A DNA stretch of 64,000 nucleotides. Origin: Zhouia spongiae (GTDB lineage: Bacteria > Bacteroidota > Bacteroidia > Flavobacteriales > Flavobacteriaceae). The stretch spans positions 1,662,804 through 1,726,803 of the forward strand of contig NZ_CP094326.1 in assembly GCF_022760175.1 (NCBI RefSeq), in the 5' to 3' direction. The translations under genes were made by a program, and so were the position numbers. The notes under the pieces are model-generated. The model saw nothing but the letters and a program-made list of their open reading frames with translations. It did not search any database and was not told the DNA's origin. Of this stretch, positions 46,285 through 54,883 are shown piece by piece. Numbering within the stretch: the first letter of the stretch is position 1; every line of letters begins with the position of its first letter.

Positions 46285-46580
46285 CCAAATTTAAATACTT
46301 CGGCCGGTAATAATCATAATATCAATTTTTCAAAATTAACGACCAACGGGTCTGTTCCTTGTCGCAATGACCTTTGCCGGATCGATATGCAGGCAGGTAA
46401 CCCGGCGATCCTGTTCGCGGAGATATCGTTTATAAGGTAATTATATCTCCGGCCAGGTCAAGCTCCTTCTAAAATACTCGAAATTTCTCAAACAGCAATG
46501 TCTTCTCAAAAATCATTGGTTTTTATATTGTAGCCTCGCCTGATATAAATCCTTATATTGCTGCTTCAAAAAGCAAAAAG
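46285..46580. other. Non-coding stretch before the MBOAT-like frame
   Basis: About 296 bases. It contains a structured inverted repeat (46410-46457) and TCGCAATGAC (46362-46371), the reverse complement of GTCATTGCGA, a word common in bacterial dispersed repeats, though ten bases may be chance. The frame of the MBOAT-like protein is open back to 46473 but has no ATG, suggesting the gene is either decayed here or starts at a TTG/GTG. Confidence 0.4.
46410..46457. repeat. Inverted repeat with two-part stem
   Basis: CGGAGATAT (46418-46426) pairs perfectly with ATATCTCCG (46443-46451), and CCTG (46410-46413) pairs with CAGG (46454-46457) across a small internal loop. No T-run follows. Confidence 0.4.
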
Positions 46581-47030
46581 TTGATAACCCTCCGGCAATA
46601 TGTGCTCAAGCGTAATGGTGTTCCAATAGGACATCCGGGAGCATTGCGCAATATGCTTTATCGCTCACTGGGCGCAAAGAACTTTGGGGTGTTCTGGCAG
46701 TATTGGAATCCTATCTTCGGGTACTGCCTGGGCAGGTATGTCTTTAGGCCGGCAAAGCAACATCTGCCGCCGGGTCCGGCACTTGTTTTTACTTTTGTTT
46801 TTTGCGGGCTCCTGCACGATCTGGTGGTCTTGGCCATTCGTTGGCGACCATCGTATTTCTTTATGATCTGGTTTATGTTTATGGCTATTGGAGTATTGAT
46901 CGCAAGGTGGTTTAAACACGATCTGTCTGCACTTCCCTGGTTGTTGAGGGCAGTGTATAATCTAAGCTATATAGGGTTAACTTTTTATACGGCCACCTAT
47001 GTTGATTATGCTTTTAGGATAATGTTTTAG
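46581..47030 (+). CDS. MBOAT-like acyltransferase fragment or short homologue
   Basis: 149 residues if TTG 46581 is the start. GAKNFGVFWQYWNPIFGYCL, then FVFCGLLHDLVVLAI, recalls the C-terminal catalytic part of membrane-bound O-acyltransferases, including the conserved histidine in LLHD. Three or four hydrophobic helices follow. Full MBOAT proteins are about 350-500 residues, so this is either the 3' remnant of a broken gene or a short family type. There is no ATG near the start and the frame continues upstream without one. It is G+C-richer than its neighbours and lies next to repeats, suggesting transfer or decay. Confidence 0.5.
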   Translation: MITLRQYVLKRNGVPIGHPGALRNMLYRSLGAKNFGVFWQYWNPIFGYCLGRYVFRPAKQHLPPGPALVFTFVFCGLLHDLVVLAIRWRPSYFFMIWFMFMAIGVLIARWFKHDLSALPWLLRAVYNLSYIGLTFYTATYVDYAFRIMF

Positions 47031-47039
47031 GGCTGTTTC

Positions 47040-48158
47040 TTATTTTTTGCTGATACTGTTGCAGATAAGCTTTGCCGTATTCATACTGGCGCCTTTCCCC
47101 CCCAGCTTCTTTTCAAGCTCGTAATAATCTAAAAATATCTTTTTACGGTGGTCCGGATCGAGAACTTTATCCAGTTCTTCTTTCAGGCGTCTGGAATTAA
47201 AATCGCTTTGAATGAGTTCAGTAACTACGGGCTTGTCCATAATAAGGTTTACCAGTGAAATGTATTTGAGCGTAATAATACGTTTGGCGATCTGATATGA
47301 AAACCAGTTGCCTTTGTAGCATACCACTTCCGGTACTTTAAACAATGCCGTTTCAAGAGTTGCGGTGCCACTGGTAACCAAAGCGGCTTCCGAAAGGCTT
47401 AACAGGTCGTAGGTCTTGTTGGTTACAAAATGAACATTGGCAGAGCCAATAAATTGCTTGTAGAATTCGTATTCCTGGCTGGGTGCACCGGCTATCACAA
47501 ACTGATAGCCTTTATAGCTGTCTGCTATACTGAGCATTACCGAAAGCATCTTGGTAATTTCCTGCTTGCGGCTGCCTGGTAAGATCGCAATAATGGGTCG
47601 TTCGTCGAGTTTGTTTTCTTTTCGGAAATCATCGGGATATACCTGCTCGCGGTTGGCAATAGCATCGATAAGCGGATGTCCTACAAAATGTACCGGATAC
47701 TGATGTTTTTTTTCGTAGAAATCCTTTTCGAATGGCAGGATGACATACATTTCATCTACGTCGCGTTTAATAGCTTTGATACGGTTTTCTTTCCAGGCCC
47801 AGATCTGGGGCGATATATAATAGTGAGTCTTATAACCTTCTTCTTTGGCCCATTTGGAAATCCGCATATTAAAACCGGGGTAGTCGACAAATATCAAAAC
47901 GTCTGGTCGGTATTTAGTAATGTCTTCTTTGCAGAATTTAATATTGTTCAGAATGGTTTTCAGGTTCATTAAAACTTCTATGAACCCCATAAAAGCAAGA
48001 TCACGGTAATGTTTTACCAGGGTTCCTCCTATACGTTGCATAAGATCTCCTCCCCAGAACCTGAAGTCAGCCTGCGGATCGGTTTTCTTTATGGCTTTCA
48101 TCAAATTGGAAGCATGTAAGTCGCCTGAGGCTTCACCGGCTATAATATAATATTTCAT
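47040..48158 (-). CDS. lpxB: Lipid-A-disaccharide synthase
   Basis: 372 residues, the usual length. It shows the LpxB N-terminus YYIIAGEASGDLHASNLM, then FRFWGGDLM, LIFVDYPGFNMRISKWAK, YYISPQIWAWKENR, and the nucleotide-sugar loop AILPGSRKQEI, ending with ALVTSGTATLETAL. It joins UDP-diacylglucosamine and lipid X to form the lipid A disaccharide at the inner membrane. It is third in the minus-strand unit surE, small membrane protein, lpxB. Confidence 0.96.
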   Translation of the reverse strand: MKYYIIAGEASGDLHASNLMKAIKKTDPQADFRFWGGDLMQRIGGTLVKHYRDLAFMGFIEVLMNLKTILNNIKFCKEDITKYRPDVLIFVDYPGFNMRISKWAKEEGYKTHYYISPQIWAWKENRIKAIKRDVDEMYVILPFEKDFYEKKHQYPVHFVGHPLIDAIANREQVYPDDFRKENKLDERPIIAILPGSRKQEITKMLSVMLSIADSYKGYQFVIAGAPSQEYEFYKQFIGSANVHFVTNKTYDLLSLSEAALVTSGTATLETALFKVPEVVCYKGNWFSYQIAKRIITLKYISLVNLIMDKPVVTELIQSDFNSRRLKEELDKVLDPDHRKKIFLDYYELEKKLGGKGASMNTAKLICNSISKK

Positions 48159-48177
48159 ACTGCGAGGTTAGGAGGAG

Positions 48178-48468
48178 CTAATTTCCGAAAATTTTATAAA
48201 ATAATATAATAAGTGCCGTGAGCAAGGTGGCTATTAATACTCCCCTTGCCCGGTAATCCCTTTTGATTTTTAAAAAACCAAAGAAAGCCAGGAGGTTGAG
48301 CAAGGCTCCCAAAGCAAGAATACTCCCTAAATAACCCTGTTCTTGTGCTATCTTGTATGTTTCGGCCAGGCTGAACCTGGAAAAAAGCAGCATATACAGT
48401 AACGAACCAATGGTATTGGCTATGATGCCAACGACAAACCCTATAGCCATTTCCTTTTTACGATTCAT
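48178..48468 (-). CDS. Small three-helix membrane protein, hypothetical
   Basis: 96 residues from ATG 48468, chosen over the longer frame because it begins with basic residues (MNRKKEMAIGFVVGIIANTI) directly before the first helix. Three hydrophobic segments (about 8-28, 45-63 and 74-92). The start overlaps the surE stop by 11 bases and the stop is 19 bases before lpxB, so it is in their operon. No family function is recognised. Confidence 0.75.
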   Translation of the reverse strand: MNRKKEMAIGFVVGIIANTIGSLLYMLLFSRFSLAETYKIAQEQGYLGSILALGALLNLLAFFGFLKIKRDYRARGVLIATLLTALIILFYKIFGN

Positions 48469-49237
48469 TGAGGTTCCATGTGTTAAGGTCTTGAATGGTG
48501 TGATGTGCAGTAAGGTCAAACTGAACAGGGACTACCGATACATAACCCTGAGCCAATGCCCATTCGTCTGTGTCTTCTCCTTTATCCAGGTTAACAAACT
48601 TTCCGGTTAACCAGTAATATTCTTTTCCTAAAGGATTTGTGCGTTTGTCGAACTCCTCCATCCATGTAGCACGTGCCTGTCGACAGATTTTAATGCCTCT
48701 TATTTCTTCTTTAGGTAGTTTAGGAAAGTTAACATTGAGGACTGTGTCTTTCGGGATCCCGTTTTTAAGAGCTGCCTTCGTAATGGTTCTTACATACGAT
48801 TCTATCGGTTCAAAATTGGCTTCCAGGGCATAATCGCATAAAGAAAACCCTATAGAAGGGATGTTCTCAATACCTGCTTCGACAGCTGCACTCATGGTGC
48901 CCGAATAAATTACATTTATAGAAGAGTTTGAACCGTGGTTTATACCGCTGACACACAAGTCGGGTTTACGTTCTAATATTTCATTGACAGCCAGTTTTAC
49001 ACAATCGGCTGGAGTACCACTGCAACTGAACTCTTTCTGAGGGCCGTCATCTATCTTTACTGCATTCGAATACAAGGTGCTGTTGATGGTAATAGCGTGT
49101 CCCATAGCGCTTTGTGGGCTGTCGGGAGCTACTACTACGACCTCGCCGATTTCATTCATGATGCGTATGAGTGTCCTAAGGCCGGGAGCGGTAATTCCGT
49201 CATCGTTGGTTACCAGGATTAATGGCTTTTTTTGCAT
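48458..49237 (-). CDS. surE: 5'/3'-nucleotidase SurE
   Basis: 259 residues. The metal-binding N-terminus LVTNDDGITAPGLRTL carries the catalytic DD pair, with further ligands in PDSPQSAMGHAIT and SGINHGSNSSINVIYSGTMSAA. SurE dephosphorylates nucleoside monophosphates and is linked to stationary-phase survival. It heads the surE, membrane protein, lpxB unit. Confidence 0.96.
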   Translation of the reverse strand: MQKKPLILVTNDDGITAPGLRTLIRIMNEIGEVVVVAPDSPQSAMGHAITINSTLYSNAVKIDDGPQKEFSCSGTPADCVKLAVNEILERKPDLCVSGINHGSNSSINVIYSGTMSAAVEAGIENIPSIGFSLCDYALEANFEPIESYVRTITKAALKNGIPKDTVLNVNFPKLPKEEIRGIKICRQARATWMEEFDKRTNPLGKEYYWLTGKFVNLDKGEDTDEWALAQGYVSVVPVQFDLTAHHTIQDLNTWNLNES

Positions 49238-49492
49238 ATCTTTAATAAGATTTGAGGCACTAAATTAAACAATTTGAACCGTACTTTTACGTTTAACAAA
49301 AAATTAGTAGCAATCGCTGTAGATGGCACGGTTTTTTCAGTATTTTAGTCGACCTTTAATCGAATCTATTGGATAAAAATTGAGATTATTGTTAAATAAC
49401 TAAGATTTTTTATAGATTGAAAAATAATATTCGGGGCTTGTAATGATAAAAAACAGAAGAGAGGAAGCCTTGGGTGGTTAAAATGAAATATT

Positions 49493-51646
49493 ATGATGAA
49501 GAGAAATTTAGTATACTTATTAGGGGGATTGCTGATTCTGGTAGCCTCATGTAGTTTTACCAACAAGTCTTTTGAAGGTTCGGATAAAGATAAATTGTTG
49601 ATAGACCTGATCACTTATGTGCTTGAAAAAGGGCACCTGAGTCCGAAGGATCTCGATGATGATTTTTCCAGGGAGGTTTATGATAGTTATATAAATGCTC
49701 TGGATCCGTTAAAGCGTTATTTTCTGGCATCAGACATTAAGGAGTTCGATAAGTACAAGGAAGCAATAGACGACCAGATAAAAGCTTCGGACGTTGCTTT
49801 TTTCAATCTTACCTACGATAGGTTGGTACAGCGGATGACGGAAGCAAGGGCCGTTTATAAAGAAGTGCTTAAAACCCCTTTTGACTTTGAAGCTGAAGAG
49901 CGCATAGATCTGGATTATGAGAACCTGCCGTATGCAAAAAACAAAAAAGAACTCACGGAACGATGGAGAAAACAACTGAAGTTCAGCGCGTTGGAACGTT
50001 ATGCAGGAGTGCTCGAAAATGACAAGGTAGAAAAAGAAGATGGAGAACTTAAAGATATAGCGCCTAACGGAAAGCTTACTGACAAGGTGTCGACAGAAAA
50101 GGAAGCAAGGGAGAATACACTAACTGCCATGAATGACTACTTTAGTGTGATGGATGATTTGGAACGTACCGACTGGTTTGTGCTCTATCTCAATTCGATC
50201 GTCGAAGAGTTTGATCCGCACACGTCATATATGGCTCCGGAAGCAAAAGAACGTTTTGATACAGATATGTCCGGTAAGTTTGAAGGGATCGGAGCAAGAT
50301 TACAGAAAAAGAACGATTATATAAAGATTGTAGAAATCATTTCAGGAGGGCCGGCATGGAGAGAGAATGAACTGGAGGTTGGCGATGAGATTATCAAGGT
50401 AGCCCAGGAAGGAGAAGACGCTGTTGATATTGTGGGCATGCGCTTGAGTGATGCGGTTAAGTTGATTAAAGGACCTAAAGGGACGAAAGTGTTCTTAACC
50501 CTAAAACGTGTAGATGGAACTATCGAAGAGATTTCGATTACCAGAGATGTGGTAGAGTTGGAAGAATCGTATGTGAAGTCATCGACCGTTGAAAAAGACG
50601 GCAAAACATTCGGGGTTATCAATCTTCCTAAATTCTATGTCGATTTTACCGATTACAAGGAACGCAATGCGGCATCAGATGTAGCTCAGGAAATCACCAG
50701 GCTTAAAAAGCAAGGGATGGAAGGACTGGTGCTCGATTTGCGTAATAATGGGGGAGGGTCGTTAAAAACAGTTGTAGATATGGCAGGACTGTTTATCGAA
50801 GAAGGACCTGTCGTTCAGATTAAGTCTACCGGAAAGCGTAAGGAAGTATTGGAAGATAAGGATGAGAGGATACAATGGAATGGTCCGTTGGTAATCCTTG
50901 TTAACGAACTTTCTGCCTCTGCTTCAGAGATCCTTGCTGCTGCCATGCAAGACTATAAGAGAGCCATTGTAATAGGGAGCAAGCAGACCTATGGTAAAGG
51001 AACCGTGCAGAATGTTATAGACCTGAACCAGTTTTTAAGGGGCGATAATGATTTTGGAAATGTAGGGGCCATGAAGCTTACGACCCAGAAGTTTTATAGA
51101 ATAAACGGAGGTTCTACACAGTTAGAAGGGGTAAAGAGCGATGTGGTTGTTCCGGATCGTTACAGCTATATCGATATAGGAGAGAAAGACCAGGAGAACC
51201 CGCTTCCATGGGATAAGATCGATCCTGCCAGTTATAAAACCTGGGATGGCTATATCGATTATGAGGAAGCAATCAATAACAGTAAAAAACGGATGGCAGA
51301 TAACCGGCAGTTAAAACTGATCGATTCGAATGCACGTTGGGTAAAAAGCCAGCAGGACATTAAAGAGTACTCACTTAACTACGATGCGTATGTAGAGGCG
51401 ATGAATAAGGATCAGGAAACTGTAAAACAATTCAGGGCTATATCAGATTATAAAACAAACCTTACATTTAATTCGTTACCATATGAGCAGGATTTAATGG
51501 TTAAGGATAGTACATTAAGACAAAAAAGAGATCGTTGGCACGCAGATTTGGCTAAAGATGTATATATGGAAGAAGCCTTAAATGTGTTGGAAGACCTCCA
51601 TCTGAGTAATATTAAGAGAGGTAAGGTAGCCGGTATTAAAGGATAG
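49493..51646 (+). CDS. Carboxy-terminal processing (tail-specific) protease, S41A
   Basis: 717 residues. The signal KRNLVYLLGGLLILVASC has a lipobox (VASC), so it is a membrane-anchored lipoprotein. In order: N-terminal helical domain (about 25-230), PDZ domain (about 255-350, GIGARLQKKNDYIKIVEI), S41 protease core with nucleophile SASASEIL and lysine TYGKGTVQN, and the C-terminal DUF3340-type tail found in Prc/Tsp proteases. It degrades or trims periplasmic proteins from the C-terminus. The ABC permease gene starts three bases after its stop. Confidence 0.94.
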   Translation: MMKRNLVYLLGGLLILVASCSFTNKSFEGSDKDKLLIDLITYVLEKGHLSPKDLDDDFSREVYDSYINALDPLKRYFLASDIKEFDKYKEAIDDQIKASDVAFFNLTYDRLVQRMTEARAVYKEVLKTPFDFEAEERIDLDYENLPYAKNKKELTERWRKQLKFSALERYAGVLENDKVEKEDGELKDIAPNGKLTDKVSTEKEARENTLTAMNDYFSVMDDLERTDWFVLYLNSIVEEFDPHTSYMAPEAKERFDTDMSGKFEGIGARLQKKNDYIKIVEIISGGPAWRENELEVGDEIIKVAQEGEDAVDIVGMRLSDAVKLIKGPKGTKVFLTLKRVDGTIEEISITRDVVELEESYVKSSTVEKDGKTFGVINLPKFYVDFTDYKERNAASDVAQEITRLKKQGMEGLVLDLRNNGGGSLKTVVDMAGLFIEEGPVVQIKSTGKRKEVLEDKDERIQWNGPLVILVNELSASASEILAAAMQDYKRAIVIGSKQTYGKGTVQNVIDLNQFLRGDNDFGNVGAMKLTTQKFYRINGGSTQLEGVKSDVVVPDRYSYIDIGEKDQENPLPWDKIDPASYKTWDGYIDYEEAINNSKKRMADNRQLKLIDSNARWVKSQQDIKEYSLNYDAYVEAMNKDQETVKQFRAISDYKTNLTFNSLPYEQDLMVKDSTLRQKRDRWHADLAKDVYMEEALNVLEDLHLSNIKRGKVAGIKG

Positions 51647-51649
51647 TCT

Positions 51650-52759
51650 ATGAGCGGAAACGCAAACTCATTAACTCATATAGCGCTCCAAAAGTTCAAA
51701 AGGAACTTTTGGGGCGTTTTAAGTTTCTGGATTATCGTTCTCTGTGGAGTGGTAGCGCTATTAGCCTATGTGTTGGCTCCGGACAATTCTACCAATGCCA
51801 ACCAGATGCATTTGTCCATTCATTCTAAAAAGCCGGGTTTTAAGGTTATGATGCTTGTCATTCCCGGAAGTACGGTAAATAAACAGGCTTTTTTAGATAA
51901 GATGTTGTTCGGCGTAAACAGTTCAGATACCGAAATTCCAATTACATCGTACCGGTTTACGGAGAGTGATTTGATATATGTACCGTATAGCGGTGAAGGA
52001 GACGGCGGTCTGGAAAAGAAAATAAGCTTTAGTGAATTTGGTACAGGGCCGGATGCCCGGGAGGTTGTCAATCGTTATATAACGGAAAGAAAATTTATCC
52101 TGGGAACGGACAAATATGGAAGAGATTTGTTGAGCAGGCTTTTGGTAGGAGCACGCATATCTTTCTCTATTGGATTTGTAGCCGTTTTGATCTCGCTGCT
52201 GATAGGCATGTTTATGGGGGCTGTAGCAGGATATTTTGGCGGTAAGGTGGATGCGTTCATCATGTGGGTCATCAATATCACCTGGTCGATCCCAACATTG
52301 CTATTGGTAATTGCAATCACCCTGGCGTTAGGGAAAGGCTTCTGGCAGGTCTTTATAGCTGTGGGACTAACAATGTGGGTAGAGGTAGCCCGGGTTGTCA
52401 GGGGGCAGATTATGGGAGTAAAAGAAACGCAGTATGTTACAGCTGCAAAAGCATTGGGATATAAAAGCGGCCGGATAATCTTCAGGCATATTATCCCGAA
52501 CATTATGGCTCCTGTTATTGTGATCTCGGCAGCTAATTTTGCTTCGGCCATCCTCATAGAAAGCGGATTGAGTTTTCTTGGGATAGGAGCACAACCACCA
52601 ACACCTAGTTGGGGAGCTATGATAAAAGATCATTATAATTATATTATCCTGGGAAAACCTTATTTGGCAATTGTACCGGGACTCGCAATTATGTTGCTGG
52701 TTATGGCTTTTATGCTTATGGGTAACGCATTAAGAGATGCGTTGGATGTAAAGAGTTAA
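51650..52759 (+). CDS. DppC/OppC-type ABC transporter permease
   Basis: 369 residues. The N-terminal membrane helix (about 20-42) and a periplasmic insert of about 110 residues precede the permease domain, which has five helices and the EAA loop AAKALGYKSGRIIFRHIIPNI near residue 260. This is the DppC half of a peptide/nickel-type importer. Neither the DppB partner, binding protein nor ATPase is adjacent; partners may be encoded elsewhere. It is tightly placed between the tail-specific protease and the nuclease gene (one-base gap). Confidence 0.9.
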   Translation: MSGNANSLTHIALQKFKRNFWGVLSFWIIVLCGVVALLAYVLAPDNSTNANQMHLSIHSKKPGFKVMMLVIPGSTVNKQAFLDKMLFGVNSSDTEIPITSYRFTESDLIYVPYSGEGDGGLEKKISFSEFGTGPDAREVVNRYITERKFILGTDKYGRDLLSRLLVGARISFSIGFVAVLISLLIGMFMGAVAGYFGGKVDAFIMWVINITWSIPTLLLVIAITLALGKGFWQVFIAVGLTMWVEVARVVRGQIMGVKETQYVTAAKALGYKSGRIIFRHIIPNIMAPVIVISAANFASAILIESGLSFLGIGAQPPTPSWGAMIKDHYNYIILGKPYLAIVPGLAIMLLVMAFMLMGNALRDALDVKS

Positions 52760-52760
52760 T

Positions 52761-53591
52761 ATGCGTAATAAAAAAATATACCGGATACTTCTGGCTTTGG
52801 CTATTATTGGTTTCTATCTTTTTGAAAAGTATTATGATGCCGATACCGGTCAATCGCAACCAAACACCAACAATAAGGATATGGTAAGTGAAGAAGAGGA
52901 AGTAAGTACAAACCTCTCTTTAGCGCGGTATCTACCGCGTTCAACTACAGGCGTTATCGTAAACCACGAGTATTATACCTTATCTTATAACGAGATGCAT
53001 GAGCAGGCGGAGTGGGTAGCCTACGAGCTGAAGAAAGAGCATCTTACATACGACGATAGAAAAAGACCTTATTTTAATCAGGACCCTAAGGTTGAAACAG
53101 GTTCTGCAGACTGGCGTAATTATAAGAATTCGGGTTACGATCGTGGGCATTTATGTCCTGCCGGTGATCGTCGTTTCTCTGTAGCAGCTTACAATCAGAC
53201 TTTTTTAACCAGTAATGTGAGCCCCCAGGAACATCATTTCAATAGTGGCCTGTGGAACAGATTAGAGCAACAGGCAAGGTACTGGGCAAAAAAGCATAAC
53301 GGGATATTTATTATTACAGGAGGGGTGCTTAACGGAAAGCTGGTCACCATCGGAGAGGAAAAGGTTTCAGTTCCGGACTATTTCTATAAAATCATTATAG
53401 ATGAAAGAGATGGGGATATAAGAACAGCAGCCTTTTTAGTACCCCATAAAGAATCAAAAGCATCGTTGGAAACATTCAGGGTCTCTATCGACAGTATAGA
53501 GGCTGTAACAGGGGTAGATTTTTTATATAAGCTGAACGACCAGCTCGAGCTTGAAACGGAGAAGGATGTATCTTTAGGGTATTGGTTTTAG
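52761..53591 (+). CDS. DNA/RNA non-specific endonuclease (beta-beta-alpha-metal type), membrane-anchored
   Basis: 276 residues. A short basic start and one hydrophobic segment (RNKKIYRILLALAIIGFYLF) act as anchor or signal. The catalytic DRGHLCPAGDRRF (about residues 129-141) contains the general-base histidine of the NucA/EndoG family, with the metal-binding Asn in the later HFNSGLWNRLE. It would cut DNA and RNA outside the cytoplasm, for example for nutrient use or during DNA uptake. It is convergent with rodA, nine bases apart. Confidence 0.92.
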   Translation: MRNKKIYRILLALAIIGFYLFEKYYDADTGQSQPNTNNKDMVSEEEEVSTNLSLARYLPRSTTGVIVNHEYYTLSYNEMHEQAEWVAYELKKEHLTYDDRKRPYFNQDPKVETGSADWRNYKNSGYDRGHLCPAGDRRFSVAAYNQTFLTSNVSPQEHHFNSGLWNRLEQQARYWAKKHNGIFIITGGVLNGKLVTIGEEKVSVPDYFYKIIIDERDGDIRTAAFLVPHKESKASLETFRVSIDSIEAVTGVDFLYKLNDQLELETEKDVSLGYWF

Positions 53592-53599
53592 AAGGGTTA

Positions 53600-54883
53600 T
53601 TACATCCAGTCGTCTCTTCTGTTGGCATCGAGTCTGATAAAAATAAAGAGAAGGATGGTAAAGCCCCATAAACCGGAACCTCCGTAACTGAAAAATGGTA
53701 ACGGAATCCCGATAGTCGGAAGCAAACCGATCACCATTCCGATATTGATTGCAAAATGAAACAATAAAATAGAGGCAACGCTATAGCCATATATTCGGCT
53801 GAACTGTGAACGTTGTCTTTCAGCAAGAACCAGTATTCTCAAGATAAGGAGGGTAAAAAGTATAATAACCCCGGCGCTACCGACAAAACCCCATTCCTCT
53901 CCTACAGTACTGAAAATATAGTCTGTATGTTGCTCGGGTACAAAATCTCCTTTGGTACGTGTGCCTTCGAGAAATCCCTTGCCTGTGAGTCCTCCCGAAC
54001 CGATAGCCGACTCAGACTGGTAAGTATTGTAACCGATGGTTTTTCTGATCTCATCCAGTTTACTGGGGTCGTGTTCCAGGCGTAGCCATAGGTTGAACCG
54101 ATCCCTGTGACGTTGTTCAAAAACGTTTTCAAAAACATAACGTACAGAAAGACAAAAGATGATGGAAGATAGCGTAATGATCAGGATTTTAAATGTAGGA
54201 ACCCTCAACTTTTTTCTTTTCCTGTATAAAATAAATAATGCAGTAAAGAGGGGCAAGCCTACGATAACCCAGGCAGCGCCAAATAATAACGTACAGACAA
54301 ATAGGATAATGGCAGTAAAACCAACCAGAAGGTAATAGCTGGGTAATCCTTCCCTGTAAAGAACGAAAAAGAAGCTGGTGTATACCAGAGCACTTCCCGG
54401 ATCGGGTTGCGGTATAATTAATAAAGGGGGAAGTATAATGATTAAGAATGAGCGAAGCTGATCTTTAAAATCGTTGATATTGGTTTGAATGTCGCTTAAG
54501 AATTTGGCTAATGCCAGTGCAGTTGCTGCTTTGGCGAATTCTGAAGGCTGTAGCCCGAAGCTGCCAAAACTGTACCAGGATGTTGCTCCGTTAATGTTCT
54601 TTCCGAAAACAAATAACCCGAGTAAAGATGCCAGAGAGGCCAGGTATATGATGCTCGAAAACCTGGCATAGAATTTTGTTTCTATTGCCAGGACAAAAAT
54701 GATAAGTAATATGCTTAGACCTATAAAGATAAGTTGCCTGCCGTACGGTTGATTGAAATTAAGGATGGCCGGATTGTCATCAGACATGGTGGTGGAGTAT
54801 ATGTTTAGCCACCCAATAAAAACAAGGGCAAAATACAGTAGTATGGAAAGCCAGTCTATTTGTTGGATTACTCTGTTTTTCAT
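53600..54883 (-). CDS. rodA: Rod shape-determining protein RodA (SEDS glycosyltransferase)
   Basis: 427 residues with about ten helices. SEDS motifs: SFGLQPSEFAKAA, QPDPGSALVYTSFF, FVPEQHTDYIFSTVGEEWGF and the C-terminal FFSYGGSGLWGF. RodA polymerises peptidoglycan glycan strands in the elongasome with PBP2. Its start overlaps the mrdA stop by four bases. Last gene of the mreBCD, mrdA, rodA operon. Confidence 0.96.
   Translation of the reverse strand: MKNRVIQQIDWLSILLYFALVFIGWLNIYSTTMSDDNPAILNFNQPYGRQLIFIGLSILLIIFVLAIETKFYARFSSIIYLASLASLLGLFVFGKNINGATSWYSFGSFGLQPSEFAKAATALALAKFLSDIQTNINDFKDQLRSFLIIILPPLLIIPQPDPGSALVYTSFFFVLYREGLPSYYLLVGFTAIILFVCTLLFGAAWVIVGLPLFTALFILYRKRKKLRVPTFKILIITLSSIIFCLSVRYVFENVFEQRHRDRFNLWLRLEHDPSKLDEIRKTIGYNTYQSESAIGSGGLTGKGFLEGTRTKGDFVPEQHTDYIFSTVGEEWGFVGSAGVIILFTLLILRILVLAERQRSQFSRIYGYSVASILLFHFAINIGMVIGLLPTIGIPLPFFSYGGSGLWGFTILLFIFIRLDANRRDDWM

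Noticed and set aside
46286-46293. TAAATTTG box on the minus strand directly before the Pr6Pr start codon
   Set aside because: It ends one base before the ATG, leaving no room for a normal start site, and there is no -33 element; probably a chance AT-rich match.
46362-46371. GTCATTGCGA word (reverse complement here) as a known dispersed repeat
   Set aside because: Only ten bases match and flanks do not extend the similarity, so chance cannot be excluded.
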